From: Paulinella micropora
Taxonomy: Eukaryota > Cercozoa > Imbricatea > Euglyphida
Length of the DNA stretch: 37,600 nucleotides
Direction of reading: 5' to 3'
Assembly (NCBI GenBank): GCA_009731375.1
Contig: BJOX01000242.1
Span: 734,383 to 771,982, forward strand
How positions within the stretch are numbered: position 1 is the first letter of the stretch; each line of letters starts with the position of its first letter. A model generated the notes under the pieces. That model saw nothing but the letters and a program-made list of their open reading frames with translations. It ran no database searches and was not told the origin of the DNA. This document shows, in pieces, positions 33,378 through 37,600 of this stretch. The position numbers and the translations under genes were made by a program.

Positions 33378-33536
33378 ATGGAGGACGAGACTGAACAGGG
33401 TGATCTAAATGTAACGCCAACCGATTATGGTCCTAATGAGAGAGAAGAGGAGGAAGAAGAGGAGTACTTTGAAGAGAGGAGAGAAAGAGAAGAGGAGGGG
33501 AAAGAAGAGGATGCAGCAGAAGAAAGGCTGTTGACA

Positions 33537-33619
<83 letters not shown>

Positions 33620-34374
33620 GATGCACAAGCAGCGGGTGCAAGTCAGACTGGAGGACCGTCCTCCACTGACAGAGGATCACAAAGAGGAGATGGAGGATAT
33701 TAGCAAGAGTATCCCAGTCACATGGGAGGAGTTGGCATTATATGATGATGAAGGTACCTTCTTCAACAACTACCCAGACTATTACAAAACACATGTACCT
33801 CTATATTCCTTTTGAGAAGAGGAATAGACCAGGACAGGGTCAAAGCAACCTCCTGATCGAAATTCCCGACCTCGCGAAGCCTCTTTTTGTCAAAGTGAGG
33901 ACTGAGCAAGAAAGAGGGCCACTGCTAAAGATTAAATATGGCGACACCCTTACCCAGTGCGACATATATGACATCTCTGCGACACTCTGCGCTGCTGTGC
34001 TCGTTGCGGAATTCTGTGACCGCACAAACATACAGTGGAAGAATAAACGCACAACTGCAGCATGGCTGTCTGTCTGTGGTGTCCCCACTGATATCAAGAA
34101 TATAGAGAGAAAGTTCGAAGGTAGAAACCAAAGTGGCATGGAGTTTGCCCTTGAGGCTTTTGTAACTGCCTACACGAGGGCTTACAACGAGATGTACAAA
34201 GCTCTGAAAGACAACACAAGGCAACATCCTGTCTACGAGGAGGTTGACCATTCTTGTCAGGTGCTTGAACGTCTCAAACAACTCCATAAGGGCCTCTTTG
34301 AGGGGAAGGACCAAAACCCGAAGTGGAAGCAATGGGCCCACACAAAAGATCACTCTCTTATTAAAGGCGCCTAG
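33378..34374 (+). pseudogene. unrecognised protein gene, 5' part, broken by a frame change
   Basis: The frame from ATG 33378 gives an acidic N-terminus (Glu-rich residues ~22-50), a run of 26 glycines from the G homopolymer (residues 55-80), then ordinary protein (VRLEDRPPLTEDHKEEME, IPVTWEELALYDDEGTFF) ending at TGA 33813-33815. Coding character passes to the frame that is read from about 33800 to TAG 34374, about 190 residues with mixed composition and no repeats (LLIEIPDLAKPLFVKVRTEQ, TTAAWLSVCGVPTDIKN, ALEAFVTAYTRAYNEMYK). One indel near 33790-33812, or a programmed shift, would join them. The overlapping frame also has an ATG at 33742. I recognise no family. It is the best coding candidate in the window. 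Confidence 0.6.
33539..33618 (+). repeat. 80-base G homopolymer inside the ORF
   Basis: Eighty consecutive G residues, read as 26 Gly codons. The frame is open before and after with the same phase. It could be a real G-quadruplex-forming run or a dark-cycle base-calling artefact. The 23-G run at the 13283 gap edge makes the latter worth considering. Confidence 0.95.
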
Positions 34375-35074
34375 GCCCTCTTTCAGCAATCCCAGTCACT
34401 AACAGAGCTGATAAGACTTCCATCAGAGAAAAGGCACATTTCCTCTCTAGTGCCACAGGGCTAGCACAGTTCGTGACTCATCTAGCACGACTGGTAAAAG
34501 AAGAGGAGACGAGGCAGAGAGAGGAGAAGGAGCAGAAGGAGAAGATAGCTGTGGCAATGGCAGTAGCACGGGTGGCTCCACCACCAACGGCGCCACCTAC
34601 CACACCTAGCACAGCTCCCAGGAAAGGAGGAGGGGGATCCACAGAGGATGACCCTCAGGGGGAGGGACAGTAATCAATTTGACTGACTCCAAGAATAAAA
34701 AGCAGGCGCTGCAGCTGCAGGCTAGGCAGCCCTTGCTAAAATCAAAATTGGGGTAGGGGCCCTTAAGCCTTATGTTATCACTGCCAACGAGGCTGACACA
34801 GAGAAGTCCCTCATGGCCAATTTCAATGAGATGGACAGATGCTTCCAGCAAAACCAATGTGAGGTGGAGCAGGAGTATGAAGTGACTCCTAGAACAGCTC
34901 TGTGATCGATCCCTCACTGGAGCTGGATTTGATCGGTTGACTTACGAGAAGTACAGAGGAGAGGAGGAGGTGGCGAGGAGAGGTGGACATGCAGAGATGA
35001 GTTGTACTCTGGCCATTGCTGCCCTCATTCAATACTTTATTAAAGGCAAATGGATCATCTATGGGGACGATTAA
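34365..35074 (+). pseudogene. continuation of the same decayed gene, at least three more frame changes
   Basis: Downstream of 34374 coding character continues in a different frame to TAA 34671: AIPVTNRADKTSIREK, a charged helix VKEEETRQREEKEQKEK, then a Pro/Thr-rich linker and Gly/Asp-rich tail. It shifts again through KNKKQALQLQARQ (about 34690), then KPYVITANEADTEKSLMANF (about 34765-34830) to TGA near 34905, and finally LCDRSLTGAGFDRLTYEKY and ALIQYFIKGKWIIYGDD to TAA 35072-35074. Each piece looks like real protein, yet the frame changes several times over 700 bases. Either a young pseudogene or indel errors would give this. An intron explanation is weaker because the pieces abut. The satellite begins about 20 bases after the final stop. 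Confidence 0.55.
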
Positions 35075-35094
35075 AGGCAGAGGCTCGACAGCCA

Positions 35095-35782
35095 GACACT
35101 ATGGGGACAAAACGCATCATCTATGCGATTTCATCGCAAATTTGTTGATGACATCATCAAATTTGCGCTAAGTAGCGTAAATTTGATGATGGAATCACAT
35201 TTACGATGCCATCATCTACGTGAGCAGCATAATTTTTTACATGTCCAGTCCATAGATGATGCCATCATCTACTGATGATCGCATCATCAAATTGACGATG
35301 CCATCATTTATAGACGCGGCCATCATCTATTGACGATGCAATCATCTACGTGATCATCGATCATATGATGGCATCATCAATAGATGACAGCATTAGTCAT
35401 AGCTGATGCAATTACACAAGATGGTATCTTACGTCACGCACTTCTATAGACGATGCCATCATATATTGCCGATGCAATCATCTACGTGGCATCATCAAAT
35501 ACATGATGGCACCATCAATAGATGATAGCATCAGCTAAAGCACACAAGATAGTATTTTACGAAGTGGTGGTGTCTTCATGATCGCGTCGTCTATAGATGA
35601 TGCCATCATCAAATTGATGATGGCCTCGCATATAGCTGATTCTATCGTCAAACTGGTGATTTACGATCGCAACATCAATAGATGATGCAGCCATCGATAG
35701 ATGATGCCATCATCAATAGATGATGCCATCATCAATTTGATGATTGCATCAGCTATAGCCGACGGAATCACATAAGTATGTT
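35095..35782 (+). repeat. diverged edge of the GATG/CATC satellite
   Basis: ATGATGCCATCATC and GATGATGNCATCA motifs recur irregularly (for example 35264, 35451, 35594, 35703), with CATCAAATTTG inverted segments near 35155-35190. Unit boundaries are blurred compared with the core at 35783-37015. No gene is seen. Confidence 0.8.
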
Positions 35783-37015
35783 ATTTACGATCGCGTCATC
35801 CATAGATGATGCCATCATCAATAGATGATGCCATCATCAATAGATGATGCCATCATCAATTTGATGATTGCATCAGCTATAGCCGACGGAATCACATAAG
35901 TATGATATTTACGATCGCGTCATCCATAGATGATGCCATCATCAATAGATGATGCCATCATCAATAGATGATGCCATCATCAATATGATGATTGCATCAG
36001 CTATAGCTGACGGAATCACATGAGTATGTTATTTACGATCGAGTCATCCATAGATGATGCCATCATCAATAGATGATGCCATCATCAATAGATGATGCCA
36101 TCATCAATATGATGATTGCATCAGCTATAGCCGACGGAATCACATAAGTATGATATTTACGATCGCGTCATCCATAGATGATGCCATCATCAATAGATGA
36201 TGCCATCATCAATAGATGATGCCATCATCAATTTGATGATTGCATCAGCTATAGCCGACGGAATCACATAAGTATGTTATTTACGATCGCGTCATCCATA
36301 GATGATGCCATCATCAATAGATGATGCCATCATCAATAGATGATGCCATCATCAATATATGATTGCATCAGCTATAGCTGACGGAATCACAATGTATGTT
36401 ATTTACGATCGCGTCCTCAATAGACAATGCCATCATCAATAGATGATGCCATCATCAATAGATGATTGCATCAGCTATAGCTGACTGAATCACATAAGTA
36501 TGTTATTTACGATCGAGTCATCCATAGATGATGCCATCATCAATAGATGATGCCATCATCAATATATGATTGCATCAGCTATAGCTGATGGAATCACATA
36601 AGTATGTTATTTACGATTGCGTCATCAATAGATGATGCAATCGTCAATAGATGATGCAATCATCAATAGATGAGTGCATCTCATATAGCTGATGCAATCG
36701 GATATAGCTGATGCAAGCACATAAGTATATAGATGACGTGCTTTTACGATCGCATCGTCAATAGATGATGCAAGCATCAATAAATGATTGCATCTCATAT
36801 AGGTGATACAATCGGATATAGCTGATGCAATCACACAAGTATATAGATGACGTGCTTTTACGATAGCATCGTCAATAGATGATGCAATCATCAATAGATG
36901 ATTGCATCTCATAAATTTGATGCAATCTCATATAGTTGATGCAATCGGATATAGCTGATGCCATCACATAAGTATATAGATGACGTGCTTTTACAATCGC
37001 ATCGTCAAAAACTTG
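35783..37015 (+). repeat. higher-order satellite: ~124 bp units with internal palindromic 19-mers
   Basis: The anchor TTTACGATCGCGTCATCC (or close variant) starts at 35783, 35908, 36032, 36156, 36280, 36402, 36506, 36610, 36743, 36857 and 36990. Most units are 122-125 bp. Two are 104 bp, which equals loss of one 19-mer GATGATGCCATCATCAATA. Full units have three 19-mers, then TGATGATTGCATCAGCTATA, CGGAATCACATAAGTATG and the next anchor. GATGATG and CATCATC are perfect complements around one base. The last three units are a diverged type with TATAGATGACGTGCTTTTACG. Confidence 0.92.
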
Positions 37016-37166
37016 AAACATGATACGGAAGAAAAAGGCAAAGGACTTTCGTACAGGAATTGCAAAGTTCCGGCTTCATTTTTGACCGTTTTAGTGTCAG
37101 TTCAAAAGGTCGTTTGCATTGATTGCATCACATTATGTCCCACTACAAGCAAAAACAAAAAGGTAA
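37016..37166. other. 150 bp unique spacer
   Basis: Non-repetitive, no recognised feature. Confidence 0.5.
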
Positions 37167-37436
37167 TACCTCTCTCTCTCTCAACATCTCTCAACATCTC
37201 TCTCAACATCTCTCAACATCTCTCTCAACATCTCTCTCAACATCTCTTAACATCTCTTAACATCTCTCTCGACATCTCGCGACATCTCTCGACATCTCTC
37301 GACATCTCTCTCGACATCTCTCGACATGTCTCGGCATCTCTCTCGACATCTCTCGACATCTCTCTCGACATCTCTCTCGACATCTCTCGGCATGTCTCCA
37401 CATCGTTTTCGACACCTCTTGACATCTCTCGACATC
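37167..37436. repeat. CATCTCTCTCAA / CATCTCTCGA minisatellite
   Basis: Units of 10 and 12 bases, CATCTCTCAA and CATCTCTCTCAA, change to CATCTCTCGA and CATCTCTCTCGA after 37270. Minus-strand Met-Ser-Arg-Glu/Asp-Val-Glu-Arg frames are products of the repeat. Confidence 0.93.
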
Positions 37437-37485
37437 TTTCAACTATAGACGTGTTCACTGCACACATGTTTGAATTTTATTGTAG

Positions 37486-37600
37486 TTGCCGACCGCCCCC
37501 AAAGCGGAACCTGCAGGTCTGGGCAGCAGTACAGGACGACGTCACTACTGGGCAGCGCCAGCACCAAGCCGCACTGAAGGGAAAAGCTCGGAAAGGAACC
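37486..37600 (+). other. possible partial exon at window end
   Basis: TTGAATTTTATTGTAG (37470-37485) resembles a 3' splice site and is followed by GC-richer sequence to the window edge. Two plus frames are open to the end (one contains RPPPKRNLQVWAAVQDDV, the other LPTAPKAEPAGLGSSTGRR). I cannot choose between them or name a product. Confidence 0.25.

Noticed and set aside
37237-37467. Minus-strand Met-Ser-Arg-Asp-Val repeats as a charged repeat protein
   Set aside because: All three minus frames are open through the 10/12-bp minisatellite, so it is repeat-derived.

Overview
This window is eukaryotic nuclear DNA, probably from an invertebrate animal. It has no bacterial gene organisation, long non-coding stretches, three assembly gaps (13283-13890, 14963-15154, 21364-21373), candidate splice sites and fold-back elements. 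I considered a sponge or another marine invertebrate because of the AT-rich dispersed elements with TTTTGCGGG/TTTCGCGAAA cores near 30.1-30.5 kb, but the species cannot be fixed from the sequence. Roughly three quarters of the window is simple-sequence DNA. Almost all long open frames in it are artefacts of repeats that lack stop codons.

Layout. 0-5.9 kb: (TATG)n, (GTAA)n and (ACAT)n arrays, each broken at intervals by its own recurring 40-70 bp island. 5.9-12.4 kb: trinucleotide DNA, mainly (CAA)n, with three long copies and one partial copy of a non-coding repeat. Short AT-rich 'TTATTATTAAATT' joints lead into each CAA run. 12.4-15.3 kb: a 24-bp minisatellite in a small open frame, CT and TATC arrays, two gaps, and an ACAT array with five copies of another island. 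15.3-18.1 kb: TATC arrays with islands, a LINE-like relic and a duplicated ~300 bp block. 18.1-20.1 kb: about 2 kb of nearly pure pyrimidine, including roughly 38 copies of a 13-bp unit. 20.1-24.0 kb: TATC arrays with further island families. One of these (23.07-23.86 kb) looks like a piece of a coding exon present three times. 24.0-25.1 kb: a small inverted repeat, then GATA and GTA arrays. 25.1-33.3 kb: mostly unique AT-rich DNA with a possible two-exon microgene (28.1-29.3 kb), a pyrimidine minisatellite, a fold-back transposon-like element (30.1-30.5 kb) and a dispersed repeat pair. 33.38-35.07 kb: the only substantial protein-coding region, split by several frame changes and carrying an 80-base G run. 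35.1-37.0 kb: a higher-order satellite of ~124 bp units built on a self-complementary 19-mer. 37.17-37.44 kb: a CT-rich minisatellite. The final 130 bases are GC-richer, possibly the start of an exon.

Main structural theme. Each microsatellite array is punctuated by its own family of short non-simple islands in 3-8 copies, so the arrays are degenerate higher-order tandem repeats and not plain microsatellites. No operon, RNA gene, CRISPR array or confidently named gene was found. Positions of array edges are approximate to a few bases.
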